A DNA stretch of 64,000 nucleotides. Source: Pseudodesulfovibrio aespoeensis Aspo-2. GTDB taxonomy: Bacteria > Desulfobacterota > Desulfovibrionia > Desulfovibrionales > Desulfovibrionaceae. Below the pieces are notes generated by a model, which ran no database searches, was not told where the DNA came from, and was given only the letters and a program-made list of their open reading frames with translations. Below, piece after piece: positions 34,896 through 44,993 of this stretch. The stretch is taken from the NCBI RefSeq assembly GCF_000176915.2, contig NC_014844.1, positions 2,542,001 to 2,606,000 on the forward strand. The letters run 5' to 3'. Made by a program: the position numbers and the translations under genes. Each line of letters starts with the position of its first letter. Position 1 is the first letter of the stretch.

Positions 34896-37223
34896 ATGTC
34901 CTTGCTCTTGCGTCACCGCTTCATCGTCACCGGGCAGGTGCAGGGGGTCGGATTCCGGCCCTTTGTCTATCGCATCGCCGCTGCCAACGCGGTCACGGGC
35001 ACGGTCAACAATTCGAGCCAGGGCGTGATCATCGAGGTGCAGGGCACGGCGGAGCAGGTGGAAACCTTTGGCTTTGACCTGACCGACAAGCTGCCGCCCC
35101 TGGCCCGAGTGGTCAGTCTGCACGCGGAACCCACAGACCCGGTGGCCGACGAAAGCGGCTTCACCATCCTCAAATCCACGGGCGGGGCAGGACATTCGGT
35201 GCTCATCAGCGCGGACGTGGCCACCTGCCCGGACTGCATGGCCGACATCGCCACCCCCGGCAACCGCCGCCACCGCTATCCTTTCACCAACTGCACCAAC
35301 TGCGGCCCGCGCTACACCATCACCCGCTCCATTCCCTACGACCGGCCCATGACCTCCATGGCCTGCTTCCCGCAGTGCCCACAGTGTCAGGCCGAATACG
35401 ACGACCCCATGGACCGCCGCTTTCACGCCCAGCCCAACGCCTGCCCGGCCTGCGGCCCGCAGGTGTGGCTGACCGACCCTGCCGGGACCACCCTGGCCAG
35501 GGGCGACGAGGCCATACGGATGCTGGCCGAGGCGCTGGCCCAGGGACGCCTCGCGGCGGTCAAGGGGCTGGGCGGTTTCCACCTGGTCTGCGACGCCGCG
35601 TCGGACAAGGCCGTGGCCGAGCTGCGCCGCCGCAAGCACCGGCCCGACAAGCCGCTGGCGGTCATGCTGGCCGACCTGGAAGCAGTGCGGCAGTTGGCCG
35701 TGGTAGTGCCCGCCGAAGAGCCGTGGCTGACCGGCATCCGCAGGCCCATTGTCCTGGCCGCCAAGCGCGAGCCGCTGGCCGTGTCCCCCCTGATCGCGCC
35801 AGACACGAATTTCCTCGGAGTGATGCTCCCCTACACGCCGCTCCACCACATCCTGCTCGACACCTTTGCCCAGGCGGGCGGAAGCGAGATTCCGGCCCTG
35901 GTCATGACCTCGGGCAACCTGTCGTCCGAGCCCATTGCGCTGGGCAACCGCGAGGCCCTGGCCCGACTGGGCGAACTGGCCGATCTTTTCCTGCTCCACG
36001 ACCGCGACATCCTCATCCGCACCGATGACTCGGTGGTGCGGGTCAACCCGGCCTCTGGCGGGCCGGTGCTGCTGCGCCGGGCGCGCGGCTTCGCGCCCGA
36101 GCCGGTCTTCCTGGCCGAGCCCGGCCCCACGGTGCTCGGCACCGGCCCGGAGCTGAAATGCACCCTGACCCTGACCAAGGGCGATCAGGCCTTCCCCAGC
36201 CAGCACATCGGCAACATGGCCAACCTCGAAACCCTCGCCTTCTATCGGGAAATTCTCGACCACATGCAGGACATCCTGCGCGTCAGGCCGGAGCTCATCG
36301 TCCGCGACCTGCACCCGGACTACATGACCAGCGCCCTGGCCGAAGAGCTGGGCCAAACCCTGGACATCCCGGTCATCAAACTCCAGCACCATGTGGCCCA
36401 CATCCACGCCGTGCTGGCCGAGAACAAGTTCACGGACCCGGTCATCGGACTGGCCCTGGACGGCACCGGCCTTGGCGAGGACGGAACCATCTGGGGCGGC
36501 GAATGTTTGATGGTCGATCCGGAAAGCCTGGAACACCAGCGGCTGGCGCACTTCTCCCACATCCGGCTGCCCGGCGGCGAGGCTGCGGTGCGGCAGCCGT
36601 GGCGCATCGCCCAGGCCGCCCTGTGGGAGCTGGGCGTGACCGCGCCGGGCGCGTACCCCTGGCCCTGGCTCGCCCAGTTCGAGCAGGAGAGCGCATTTCT
36701 GCCCCAGATGCTCACAAGGGGCGTCAACTCGCCGCGCACCAGCAGCTGCGGACGCCTCTTTGACGCCGTGGCCGCCCTGTGCGGACTGACCTCGGCCATC
36801 TCCTACGAGGGACAGGCCGCCATCCTGCTGGAAAAGGCGCAGGACATGACCGAGACCGGAGCCTACCCCTGCCCGCTCAAATCGGCTGATCCGGTCTCGC
36901 TGAACACCCTGGAGTTGGTGGCCGCAGCCCTCGACGACCTGGGCCAGGGCGTGCCGGTTGGCACAGTGGCCCGGCGCTTCCACCTGGGGCTGATCAACGG
37001 TTTGACCGAGATGGCCTTTGCCTTCTCCACCCTGCTCGACATCCACCACGTGGCCCTGTCCGGCGGAGTCATGCAGAACCTGACCCTGGCCGCCGAACTG
37101 CCGCGCGCCCTGGAACGCGCCGGGCTCATCCCCCTGGTCCACCGCCACCTGCCGCCCAACGACGGCTGCATCTCGCTCGGCCAGGCCGTCTGGGGCCAGC
37201 GTTACCTGCGGCTGCACGAATAA
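34896..37223 (+). CDS. hypF: Carbamoyltransferase HypF ([NiFe]-hydrogenase maturation)
   Basis: The 775 aa protein matches HypF. It converts carbamoyl phosphate into the thiocyanate precursor of the CN ligands of [NiFe]-hydrogenases, working with HypE. Domains are acylphosphatase (residues 1-90, TGQVQGVGFRPFVYRIA), two zinc fingers (CPDC with CTNC, and CPQC with CPAC, 105-185), a YrdC domain (GLGGFHLVCDA to NLSSEPIA, about 200-370) and a Kae1-like domain with the metal motif HHVAHIHAV. It lies about 8 kb from the Ech hydrogenase operon, its probable client. No other hyp genes are in the window. Confidence 0.96.
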   Translation: MSLLLRHRFIVTGQVQGVGFRPFVYRIAAANAVTGTVNNSSQGVIIEVQGTAEQVETFGFDLTDKLPPLARVVSLHAEPTDPVADESGFTILKSTGGAGHSVLISADVATCPDCMADIATPGNRRHRYPFTNCTNCGPRYTITRSIPYDRPMTSMACFPQCPQCQAEYDDPMDRRFHAQPNACPACGPQVWLTDPAGTTLARGDEAIRMLAEALAQGRLAAVKGLGGFHLVCDAASDKAVAELRRRKHRPDKPLAVMLADLEAVRQLAVVVPAEEPWLTGIRRPIVLAAKREPLAVSPLIAPDTNFLGVMLPYTPLHHILLDTFAQAGGSEIPALVMTSGNLSSEPIALGNREALARLGELADLFLLHDRDILIRTDDSVVRVNPASGGPVLLRRARGFAPEPVFLAEPGPTVLGTGPELKCTLTLTKGDQAFPSQHIGNMANLETLAFYREILDHMQDILRVRPELIVRDLHPDYMTSALAEELGQTLDIPVIKLQHHVAHIHAVLAENKFTDPVIGLALDGTGLGEDGTIWGGECLMVDPESLEHQRLAHFSHIRLPGGEAAVRQPWRIAQAALWELGVTAPGAYPWPWLAQFEQESAFLPQMLTRGVNSPRTSSCGRLFDAVAALCGLTSAISYEGQAAILLEKAQDMTETGAYPCPLKSADPVSLNTLELVAAALDDLGQGVPVGTVARRFHLGLINGLTEMAFAFSTLLDIHHVALSGGVMQNLTLAAELPRALERAGLIPLVHRHLPPNDGCISLGQAVWGQRYLRLHE

Positions 37224-37258
37224 CCAGCCTCTTCCGCCTGACCGACGACACGAAAAAA

Positions 37259-37280
37259 GGCCGGAACTCGCGTCCCGGCC
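37259..37280 (-). terminator. Terminator downstream of serA
   Basis: Stem GGCCGGAAC / GTCCCGGCC with one mismatch and a TCGC loop. On the minus strand it is followed by TTTTTTCG. It may also stop hypF transcription. Confidence 0.7.
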
Positions 37281-37305
37281 CTTGATATCTCCATGCTATT
37301 ACAGG

Positions 37306-38490
37306 CTACAAGGAGACCCGGCTCACGCCTTTGATGGCGGTCAGTGCTTCGCGCACCGCATCGCCCGGCTGGGTGTGGACGATGTACACGGTCTGGACCT
37401 GATCGCCCAGGCGGCGGGAGTTGTTCTCGCGGATGTTGACCCCCATCTCGCCCATGACCGTGCCGAATTTGCCGAACATGCCGGGCGTGTCCTCATGGGT
37501 GATGAAGATGGTGTAGACATCCGAGCCCTCGTCATCCACGGTCTGGCCGACGTTGACCGAGTTGTTGAACTCGCCGCGCCGCAAGTAGCCGGTGACCACC
37601 TCGGCGATCTCCAGGCCGGTGCGGATGCCCGCGTTGCGGGTGGACGCGCCCAGGTGGGCGGACAGGACGATGTTGTCCAGCTCGCGCAGCTTGCACTCAA
37701 AGGGCATGCCCTCGCGCTTGGGCTCTGTCTCGTAGCAGTCGAGCGCGGCCCCGGCGATGGTGCCGGTCTTCAGCGCGTCATACAGAGCATCCTCGCTGAC
37801 GTTCCTGCCGCGCGAGGCGTTGATCAGGAAGGCGGTGTCCTTCATGATCTTCAATTCTTCCTCTTTGATGACCGGCTCGGCGCCGCCGCAATGCAGGCTG
37901 ACGAAATCGGACCGCTCCAGCAGCTCGGGAACTGTGTCCACGTATTCAAGGGGGGCGTCGATGGAGCGGTACAGGTCAAAACCGATGACCTTCATGCCCA
38001 GCGCGCCCGCCTTGCCAGCCAGGGCCTGACCGATGCGACCGCAGCCGATGATGCCCAGCGTCTTGCCGAACAGTTCCACCCCGCTGAACCGCTTCTTGTG
38101 CCAGACGCCGTCCATGAGGGTGTGGTGGGCAAAGGGCACGCGCCGGGCGATGGCGAACATCAGGCCCAGGGCGTGCTCTGCCGTGGCGTTGGTGTTGCCG
38201 TTGGGCGCGAACTTGACGATGACGCCAAGCTCCTTGGCCGCTTCAAGGTCAATGTTGTCCGTGCCCACGCCGCCGCGGCCCACGATCTTGAGCCGACCGC
38301 CGTCGCGCACGCCCGCTTCGAGCACGGCGCGGGTGACCTTGGTGGCCGAGCGCACCAAAAGCGCGTCAAAGGAACCGATCTCGCTGATGAGGTCGTCCTC
38401 GTCGCGCTTCTCGGTCTCGATGGTGAATCCTTCCTTTTTCAGATACTTGACGGCCTCGTCCACCAGCCCGTCGTTGGCAAGTATGCGCAT
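37306..38490 (-). CDS. serA: D-3-phosphoglycerate dehydrogenase
   Basis: This 394 aa short-form SerA has a C-terminal ACT domain. It oxidises 3-phosphoglycerate to 3-phosphohydroxypyruvate, the first step of serine synthesis. The NAD site is LGIIGCGRIGQALAGK. Catalytic residues are Arg in INASRGRN, Glu in DCYETEP and His in LSAHLGAST. Residues about 320-394 form the ACT domain (YTIFITHEDTPGMFGKF), the usual site of serine feedback. The ATG has a GGGGGGAG site. It follows the aminotransferase by 15 bases, forming a serine operon. Confidence 0.93.
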   Translation of the reverse strand: MRILANDGLVDEAVKYLKKEGFTIETEKRDEDDLISEIGSFDALLVRSATKVTRAVLEAGVRDGGRLKIVGRGGVGTDNIDLEAAKELGVIVKFAPNGNTNATAEHALGLMFAIARRVPFAHHTLMDGVWHKKRFSGVELFGKTLGIIGCGRIGQALAGKAGALGMKVIGFDLYRSIDAPLEYVDTVPELLERSDFVSLHCGGAEPVIKEEELKIMKDTAFLINASRGRNVSEDALYDALKTGTIAGAALDCYETEPKREGMPFECKLRELDNIVLSAHLGASTRNAGIRTGLEIAEVVTGYLRRGEFNNSVNVGQTVDDEGSDVYTIFITHEDTPGMFGKFGTVMGEMGVNIRENNSRRLGDQVQTVYIVHTQPGDAVREALTAIKGVSRVSL

Positions 38491-38505
38491 GGCGTCTCCC
38501 CCCGG

Positions 38506-39648
38506 TTATTGAAGTTTCTTCAGTTCGGCTTCGAGCTTGCCGAGGTATTCGGCGAGCATGTCGGGCGTGATGTCGCCCATGTGGCCTACCCGGATGACCA
38601 GACGGCGGCCCTCGGCCTCAAGGGCGGCGTTGAGCTTGCCGTAGCCGGGATCCATCAGATACCCCTGCCCGCGCAAAGACTCCTTGACGCCCTTCTTGAG
38701 CTGGCCCGTGGTCACCCCTGCCGGACAGAGCACGGCAGACACCGTGGGCGAGCGATAGCCCTTGGGCGCGAACATCTCAAACCCGTCAAGTCTGGACACC
38801 CACGCCTCGACCATGCCCCGCATCTCGGCATGCCGGGCAAAGCGGTTGGCGACACCCTCCTCCTTGACGATGCGCTCCAGCTGCACGCACATCTGGTTGG
38901 CCAGGGTGCAGTTGGGAGTGGTCAGGGTCTGGTTCTTGCGGGCGCGCTCCAGCTGCTTGGTGATGTCCGTGGTGTGGCCCTTGCAGGTCACGGTCTTGGA
39001 CTTTTCCTCGGCCTCGCGGCTGATGAAGCCGATGCCGAACCCGGCGGGCAGGGCCAGGGACTTCTGGGTGGCCGTGGAGTACATGGCCGCCCCGGAGTTG
39101 GCGAGGTCCAGGTCCGCGCCGCCGAAGATGGACACGCCGTCCACCAGGGGCATGGCGCCGTGTTTGCGGATCAGGGCGCAGACCGCCTTCATGTCGTTGG
39201 TCACACCGGTGGAGGTCTCGTTGTGGGTGAAGGAGACCACGGCAGGCTTGAGCTCGACCAGCTTCTTTTCCAGCACAGCCATGTCGATGGCCTGCCCGTA
39301 GTCGAACTTGAGATTCTCGGCTTTTTTGCCGTTGGCCACGGCGATATTGTAGTAATGGTCGCCAAACGCGCCCACGGACACGTTGAGCAACGTCTCGCCC
39401 TCGGCCACCAGGGAGCGGATGGACGCCTCCATGGCCGTGGAGCCGGAGCCAAGGAACAGGACCGGCTCGTAGGCGGCACCCGCCCCGGCCAGTATCCTCA
39501 GATTCTCCCGGATGGGACCGAAACGCAGGTCGTTCTCGGTGTCGCGATGCCCGAACTCGGGCAGCAACGCGGCCTGCTTGACATCGTCCCGAATATAGGT
39601 CGGGCCGGTAATGAACAATTTCAAAGGCGCAAAATTCGGCTTATTCAT
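38506..39648 (-). CDS. Class V aminotransferase, probable phosphoserine (or serine-glyoxylate type) aminotransferase
   Basis: This 380 aa PLP enzyme is of the class V (SerC/AGXT) fold. It starts KLFITGPTYIRDDV, has the cofactor pocket GSGSTAMEASIRSLV and THNETSTGVTND, and the PLP lysine in STATQKSLALPAG. The operon with serA makes conversion of phosphohydroxypyruvate to phosphoserine the likely role. By pattern it resembles the archaeal/alanine-glyoxylate-like branch rather than E. coli SerC, so serine-glyoxylate or serine-pyruvate activity cannot be ruled out. The ATG follows GAAGGA. Confidence 0.85.
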   Translation of the reverse strand: MNKPNFAPLKLFITGPTYIRDDVKQAALLPEFGHRDTENDLRFGPIRENLRILAGAGAAYEPVLFLGSGSTAMEASIRSLVAEGETLLNVSVGAFGDHYYNIAVANGKKAENLKFDYGQAIDMAVLEKKLVELKPAVVSFTHNETSTGVTNDMKAVCALIRKHGAMPLVDGVSIFGGADLDLANSGAAMYSTATQKSLALPAGFGIGFISREAEEKSKTVTCKGHTTDITKQLERARKNQTLTTPNCTLANQMCVQLERIVKEEGVANRFARHAEMRGMVEAWVSRLDGFEMFAPKGYRSPTVSAVLCPAGVTTGQLKKGVKESLRGQGYLMDPGYGKLNAALEAEGRRLVIRVGHMGDITPDMLAEYLGKLEAELKKLQ

Positions 39649-39992
39649 GGATCGTGTCCTTCACTGAATTTAACGGAAAGGGAAAACCCCGACCACCGTT
39701 CCAAAAATGTCCCCGTTCATATAACGGGACCGGCCCAATGTCCAGACAGGCCACAATGTCGCTGATTATTCCCCTGCCACTCCAATTCCCAGAACATCAT
39801 TCTCTCCCCCACCAACCTCCCCACCATTCACTCCCAAAACCCCGCCCCCTTCCCAAAAAACTTCGGCCAGCCTGTCCCGAGGGGCAGGCTGGCCGATTCA
39901 TCTCTTCAGCGCCGCAGGTTCGCCTGGGGTCACAGGCTCCCGGCCCTTGACGGGTCCAGGGCAGCGCCCTGGCCGCCAGAGGCATTCCTCCC
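39649..39992. other. 344-base gene-free region between proS and the serine operon
   Basis: No supportable gene. It holds the leader of the aminotransferase gene (right-to-left), a pyrimidine-rich run at about 39790-39860, the terminator at 39865-39894, and a small CCAGGGC / GCCCTGG hairpin at 39957-39973. The proS transcript must cross the last two. Confidence 0.6.
39865..39894 (-). terminator. Terminator downstream of proS
   Basis: Stem GGCCAGCCTGTCCC / GGGGCAGGCTGGCC with one G-T pair. On the minus strand it is followed by GAAGTTTTTT. It lies about 100 bases past the proS stop. Confidence 0.75.
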
Positions 39993-41732
39993 CTACAATT
40001 CCAGCCCCCAGCGGCACCAAATCTCCTTGCGCCAGGCGGTGAACGCCTCGGCAAAGCCGTTGATGGGCAGTTCGATCTTTTCGCCGGTCTTGCGATCCTT
40101 GGCCTCGACGATGCCGCTTGCCAGCCCCTTGCCGCCCAGGACCAGCTGCATGGGGTAGCCGATGAGGTCGGCCTCGGCAAACTTGACGCCGGGACGTTCC
40201 TTGCGGTCATCAAAGCAGGCGTCCACACCAAGAACGCGGAGCTGCTCATAGAGCTCGGCCGCCTTGGCGTCCACGGCCTCGTCCTTGCCGCCCAGGGAGA
40301 TGAGCACGGCCTCGAACGGCGCGATGGAGGGCGGGAAGCAGCAGCCTGCCTCGTCGTTGTTCTGCTCGATGGCCGAGGCCACGATACGCGAGACCCCGAT
40401 GCCGTAGCAGCCCATGACCATGTATTGGGTCTTGCCGTTCTCGTCGAGGAAGGTGGCTTCCATCTTCTTGGAATACTTGAGGCCGAGCTTGAAGACGTGG
40501 CCCACCTCGATGCCCTTGGTGAACTCGATTTCGCTGCCGCACTCCGGGCAGGGATCGGTGGGTTCAATGACGCGCAGGTCGGCGAATTTCTCGATCTTGC
40601 AGTCGCGGCCCAGGGAGAGGTGGCGGACATGGGTGTCGGCACCGTTGGCTCCGGCCACCCAGTCGGTGGCGAGGCAGAGCTCGGCATCGGCGTAGACCGG
40701 CACGCCCTCGGCCAGCCCGACGGGTCCGGCAAAGCCCACGGGCGCGTTGGTGAGCTTGCGCACCAGGGCTTCGTCGGCCAGCTCGATCTCGTTGCCGCCC
40801 ACGATGTTGCGCAGCTTGACATCGTTGACTTCGCGGTCGCCGCGCACCAGGGCGGCCACGGGGTTGCCGTCCACCACAAAGAGCAGGGTCTTGATGAGCG
40901 TGTCGGCGGTGATGCCGAGAAAGGCGCAGACCTCGTCCACGGTATGCCGGTCGGGCGTCTCCACCTGCTCGATGGGCGGGCACGGGGCGTTGCACAGGCA
41001 CTCGCCCTGAGGCACGGCCACCTTGGCCTTTTCGAGATTGGCCCCGAACTGGCAGGATTTGCAGGAGGCGATGGTGTCCTCGCCGGTGTCGGCCAGGACC
41101 ATGAACTCATGGGAAAAATCGCCGCCAATGGCCCCGGAGTCGGCCTGGACCGGCTTGAAGCGAAGCCCGATGCGCGAGAACGCGGCCTTGTACGCCTCGA
41201 ACATGGCCCAGTAGGACGTCTCGGCCCCGGCCTCGTCGCGGTCAAAGGAGTAGGCGTCCTTCATGATGAATTCGCGACCGCGCATGAGGCCGAAGCGGGG
41301 TCGGATCTCGTCGCGGAACTTGGTCTGGACCTGATAGAGATTGATGGGCAGCTGCTTGTAGGACTTGATCTCGCCGCGCACGAGGTCGGTGATGACCTCC
41401 TCGTGGGTGGGTCCGAGACAGTAGTCGCGGCCATGGCGGTCCTTGAGGCGCAGGAGCTCCTTGCCGTAGTAGTCCCAGCGTCCGGTCTCCTGCCACAGGT
41501 CGGCGGGCTGGACCATGGGCATGGACACTTCCATGGCCCCGGCCCGGTCCATCTCCTCGCGCACGATGCGGGCCACCTTGTTGATGGAGCGCAACCCCAG
41601 CGGCAGGTAGTTGTAGATGCCGCTGGTCAGCTTGCGGATCATGCCCGCACGCATCAGAAGCTTGTGCGACACGACCTCGGCGTCTGCCGGGTCTTCCTTG
41701 AGGGTCGGGATGTAATAGCGGGAAAGACGCAT
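39993..41732 (-). CDS. proS: Prolyl-tRNA synthetase (bacterial type)
   Basis: The 579 aa protein charges tRNA-Pro. Class II motifs are visible: [20 protein letters not shown] (motif 1), [21 protein letters not shown] (motif 2, seen as [13 protein letters not shown]) and [17 protein letters not shown] (motif 3). Residues about 225-400 hold the editing insertion of bacterial ProRS ([21 protein letters not shown]). The C-terminal anticodon-binding domain follows. The ATG at 41732 comes 3 bases after the ispG stop, with AAGGAG inside the end of ispG. Confidence 0.95.
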   Translation of the reverse strand: MRLSRYYIPTLKEDPADAEVVSHKLLMRAGMIRKLTSGIYNYLPLGLRSINKVARIVREEMDRAGAMEVSMPMVQPADLWQETGRWDYYGKELLRLKDRHGRDYCLGPTHEEVITDLVRGEIKSYKQLPINLYQVQTKFRDEIRPRFGLMRGREFIMKDAYSFDRDEAGAETSYWAMFEAYKAAFSRIGLRFKPVQADSGAIGGDFSHEFMVLADTGEDTIASCKSCQFGANLEKAKVAVPQGECLCNAPCPPIEQVETPDRHTVDEVCAFLGITADTLIKTLLFVVDGNPVAALVRGDREVNDVKLRNIVGGNEIELADEALVRKLTNAPVGFAGPVGLAEGVPVYADAELCLATDWVAGANGADTHVRHLSLGRDCKIEKFADLRVIEPTDPCPECGSEIEFTKGIEVGHVFKLGLKYSKKMEATFLDENGKTQYMVMGCYGIGVSRIVASAIEQNNDEAGCCFPPSIAPFEAVLISLGGKDEAVDAKAAELYEQLRVLGVDACFDDRKERPGVKFAEADLIGYPMQLVLGGKGLASGIVEAKDRKTGEKIELPINGFAEAFTAWRKEIWCRWGLEL

Positions 41733-41735
41733 GTA

Positions 41736-42806
41736 TTATGATCTCCTTTCGCGTAAGAACGCTTCGATTTCCTTCATGAATTCCGGCAGCAGGTTGGCAT
41801 CGCCCCGGACCTTGCGCACGACCTCGCCCCTTCTGAAGATGATGCCCAGGCCGCGGCCGCCCGCGATGCCGATGTCCGCCTCGCGCGCCTCGCCCGGCCC
41901 GTTGACCACGCAGCCCATGACGGCCACGGTAAAGACCTCCTCCACCCCGCGCAGGGCTTCCTCCACCTGCTCGGCCAGGGTGATGAGGTTGATCTCGGTG
42001 CGCCCGCAGGTGGGGCAGGAGATGATCTCCGGCCCGCGCTGGCGCAGGCCCAGGGCGCGCAGGATCTCGTAGGCCACGCCGATCTCGGCCACCGGGTCGT
42101 GGGTCAGGGAGACGCGCAGGGTGTCGCCGATGCCCTCCCACAGCAGGATGCCCAGGCCCACGGCGGATTTGACCGCCCCGCGCACCAGGGTTCCGGCCTC
42201 GGTGATGCCGATGTGCAGCGGGTAATCCACCCGCTCGGCCATGAGCCGGTAGGCGGCGATGGTGTTCAGCACCGACGAGGTCTTGAGCGAAATCTTGATG
42301 TCCGTGAAACCGCGCCGCTCCAGCATGGCCACATGGCGCAGGCCGGACTCGACCATGGCCTGGGGCGTGGGTCCGCCGTGGCGATGCAGCAGGTCTTTCT
42401 CCAGCGAGCCGCCGTTGACGCCGATGCGGATGGGCACCCGGCGCTCCAGGGCGGCGCGGACCACGATGTCCACCTTGGATTCGTCGCCGATGTTGCCGGG
42501 ATTGATGCGCAGGCCGTCCATGCCCGCCTCAAGCGCGGCCAGGGCCAGCCGGTGGTCGAAATGGATGTCCGCGATGAGCGGCACCGGGGAACTTGCGCGG
42601 ATGGCCGCAAGGGCGGCAGCGGCCTTGTCGTCGGGCACGGCCAGACGCACGATCTCGCACCCGGCCTCGGCCAGGCGGGTGATCTGGGCGACCGTGCTCA
42701 GGACGTCTCGGGTGTCGGTGTTGCACATGGACTGGACGCGGACCGGGTTCTCGCCCCCGATGCCGACGCCGCCGATGTCCACGGCCCTGGTCTGTTTTCT
42801 TTCCAT
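41736..42806 (-). CDS. ispG: 4-hydroxy-3-methylbut-2-enyl diphosphate synthase (flavodoxin/ferredoxin)
   Basis: This 356 aa enzyme of the MEP isoprenoid pathway reductively opens MEcPP to HMBPP. The TIM barrel begins VGIGGENPVRVQSMCNTDT and includes LIADIHFDHRLAL and LRINPGNIG. The [4Fe-4S] cysteines are in ISCPTCGRTEIN and MGCVVNGPGEA. The ATG at 42806 gives the usual family N-terminus. The frame is open back to 42893, but the extra residues look unrelated. No strong ribosome site is seen. It is first in the ispG-proS pair. Confidence 0.93.
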   Translation of the reverse strand: MERKQTRAVDIGGVGIGGENPVRVQSMCNTDTRDVLSTVAQITRLAEAGCEIVRLAVPDDKAAAALAAIRASSPVPLIADIHFDHRLALAALEAGMDGLRINPGNIGDESKVDIVVRAALERRVPIRIGVNGGSLEKDLLHRHGGPTPQAMVESGLRHVAMLERRGFTDIKISLKTSSVLNTIAAYRLMAERVDYPLHIGITEAGTLVRGAVKSAVGLGILLWEGIGDTLRVSLTHDPVAEIGVAYEILRALGLRQRGPEIISCPTCGRTEINLITLAEQVEEALRGVEEVFTVAVMGCVVNGPGEAREADIGIAGGRGLGIIFRRGEVVRKVRGDANLLPEFMKEIEAFLRERRS

Positions 42807-42853
42807 TGGGAGAGGGACATTACGCAATTTCCCGGCGCAAGCCAAGGGGCGCT

Positions 42854-42882
42854 TTGTCACCGTCCCGTCATGCGAATATAAT
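42854..42882 (+). promoter_or_regulatory. Strong sigma-70 promoter of the chemoreceptor gene
   Basis: TTGTCA (five of six), a 17-base spacer, then a perfect TATAAT at 42877-42882. The expected transcript leader is about 75 bases. Confidence 0.75.
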
Positions 42883-42964
42883 TGTTCTCGCATGAAAAAC
42901 GGCTAGAGTTTTAGGAGAACGGGTCTTTGGGCTCGCCCTCAAAATTCCCAAGGGGAGGAAATCC

Positions 42965-44926
42965 ATGCATCTTTCAATCCGAGCCAAAATCATCTCAACA
43001 GTGTCCGGATCGCTGCTGCTCCTGTGCGCCGCCATTCTCACGGTCAGCCTGAGCACCACCTACAGCGATTCACTACACTACAGCACCAATTCCGCCGAGG
43101 GTCAGTTGGAGCATATCGACGGAACCATTTCCATGTACATGCAGGAAGCGCTGAACAATACGGTCATGATGGCCAAGGATCCGCGCGTGCTCAGGATAGA
43201 CGAAATCCTGACCTCGTACATCGACAGGAAGGAGGACAGGGTTGATGTCACGCCCTGGCCAGAGGATACACTGGGTCGGGAGATTCGCGGTTTCTACCAG
43301 ATGATCCTTGGTTCCCACGCCAGCTACAAGGACTGTTATGTGGGCACGGCCAACGGCTCCTTCATCATCGGCGGCAACGATCCCATGCCCGGCGGCTATG
43401 ATCCGCGCGCGCGTCCCTGGTACAAGGAGGCGGCGGCCCAGCCGGATAAGGCCATTGTCTCCAAGGCGTATGTCTCCACCACTGGCGACGCCATGGTCTC
43501 CACGGCCAAGGCGGTCCAGGGGGATGGCAAGATAGTCGGTGTGGCGGCCATGGACATCTCCCTGTCGCAGTTGACCAAGCTGATCACCTCCATCAAGCTC
43601 GGCAAGACCGGCTATGTCATGCTCGTGCAGGACGACGGCGTGATCATCGCCGACCCAAAGAATCCTAACAACAACTTCAAGAACGTCAGCGAACTGCCAG
43701 ACACAGGGTACGCGGCTATTTTTGCCATGAATTCCGGCAGTATTGCTGAAACCCTTGGCGGCGTGGAGAGTCTGGCCGTGGTGCGGACCTCGCCCACGCT
43801 CAAGTGGAAGTTCATCGCCATCATCGAGACCTCCGAGATCACGGCCCCGGTCTGGGCCAACGGCCTGAGCGTCACCGGGCTGTCGCTGGCCGCGCTGATC
43901 GCCATCGCGGCGGCCATATGGTTCTACATGAACAGGCTGGTCAGCAACCCGCTGCGCAGCGTGGCGGACATCCTCGCCCTGGCCGCCGACGGCGACTACA
44001 CCACCCGGGCCAGGGCCGACCGCCAGGACGAGATCGGCGACATCATGAACGCCCTGAACACCATGTCGTCCAAGCTCTCCGAGGTAGTTGGCGAGGTCAT
44101 GGAAGGCAGTGCCAATGTGGCCTCCGGCAGCGAGGAGCTCTCCGGCACGTCGCAGGCGCTCTCCCAGGGGGCCACCCAGCAGGCTGCCGCGCTGGAGGAG
44201 GTCTCCTCGTCCATGGAGCAGATGGCGGCCAACATCCGGGCCACCACGGACAACGCCCACCAGACCGAATCCATCGCCAGGAAGGCGGCGGAAAGCGCCA
44301 GAATCGGCGGCACGGCAGTGGCCGAGACCGTGACCGCCATGAAAAAGATCGCGGAAAAAATCTCCATCGTCGAAGAGATTGCCCGCCAGACCAACCTGCT
44401 GGCGCTCAACGCGGCCATCGAGGCCGCGCGCGCCGGGGAGCACGGCAAGGGCTTCGCCGTGGTCGCCGCCGAGGTGCGCAAGCTGGCCGAGCGCAGCGGC
44501 ACGGCGGCCTCCGAGATCAGCGAGCTGTCGTCCAGCAGCGTCGAGGTGGCGGTCAAGGCGGGTGAGATGCTCGGCGACATGGTCCCGGACATCGAGAAGA
44601 CCGCCGAACTGATCCAGGAAATATCCGTGGCCAGCAGCGAGCAGAACACCGGGGCCGAGCAGATCAACGCCGCGCTGCAACAGCTCGATCAGGTGGTGCA
44701 GCAGAACGCGGCCGCGTCCGAGGAAATGGCCTCCACCTCCACGGATTTGGCCAACCAGGCCCACGGGCTGCAACAGGTGACCTCCTTCTTCAAGGTGGCC
44801 GGAAACGACATGGTTTCCCGGCCAAACGGACACGTCGGCAGGCTGACCAGCCGAGCTGCGGCAAAGCCCAAGCCCCTTCCATCAGGCGGCACGAGCCCGG
44901 ATGACACGGAGTTCGAGCGTTTCTAA
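42965..44926 (+). CDS. Methyl-accepting chemotaxis protein with an amino-acid-type dCache sensor
   Basis: The protein is 653 aa. One TM helix (13-35) leads to a periplasmic double-Cache domain (about 40-285), a second TM helix (about 300-322), a HAMP domain (323-378) and a cytoplasmic signalling domain. The hairpin tip is [20 protein letters not shown]. The sensor has YDPRARPWY, with Y145, R150, W152 and Y153, and D197 in AAMDIS. This spacing equals the amino-acid-binding motif defined for PctA (Y121, R126, W128, Y129, D173). An amino acid ligand is therefore predicted. No CheR-docking pentapeptide is obvious at the C-terminus (DDTEFERF). Confidence 0.95.
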   Translation: MHLSIRAKIISTVSGSLLLLCAAILTVSLSTTYSDSLHYSTNSAEGQLEHIDGTISMYMQEALNNTVMMAKDPRVLRIDEILTSYIDRKEDRVDVTPWPEDTLGREIRGFYQMILGSHASYKDCYVGTANGSFIIGGNDPMPGGYDPRARPWYKEAAAQPDKAIVSKAYVSTTGDAMVSTAKAVQGDGKIVGVAAMDISLSQLTKLITSIKLGKTGYVMLVQDDGVIIADPKNPNNNFKNVSELPDTGYAAIFAMNSGSIAETLGGVESLAVVRTSPTLKWKFIAIIETSEITAPVWANGLSVTGLSLAALIAIAAAIWFYMNRLVSNPLRSVADILALAADGDYTTRARADRQDEIGDIMNALNTMSSKLSEVVGEVMEGSANVASGSEELSGTSQALSQGATQQAAALEEVSSSMEQMAANIRATTDNAHQTESIARKAAESARIGGTAVAETVTAMKKIAEKISIVEEIARQTNLLALNAAIEAARAGEHGKGFAVVAAEVRKLAERSGTAASEISELSSSSVEVAVKAGEMLGDMVPDIEKTAELIQEISVASSEQNTGAEQINAALQQLDQVVQQNAAASEEMASTSTDLANQAHGLQQVTSFFKVAGNDMVSRPNGHVGRLTSRAAAKPKPLPSGGTSPDDTEFERF

Positions 44927-44939
44927 ACGCGACACAGGA

Positions 44940-44971
44940 AACGCCCCGGCCTCATGCGAGACCGGGGCGTT
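44940..44971. terminator. Terminator between the chemoreceptor gene and echF
   Basis: Ten-bp stem AACGCCCCGG / CCGGGGCGTT with a 12-base loop. Tails are ATTCG on the plus strand and TCC after TTT on the minus strand, so it is moderate in both directions. Confidence 0.65.
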
Positions 44972-44993
44972 ATTCGTGGCAGGCGCTCAGGCG

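Noticed and set aside
34719-37217. Very long open frame antisense to hypF
   Set aside because: The hypF frame has full domain motifs; the antisense frame is Gly/His/Gln-rich without any fold signature, as expected from high-GC third positions.
37282-39765. Plus-strand frame of over 800 codons opposite the serine operon
   Set aside because: Both minus-strand genes have catalytic motifs and ribosome sites; the plus-strand frame runs through both and has none.
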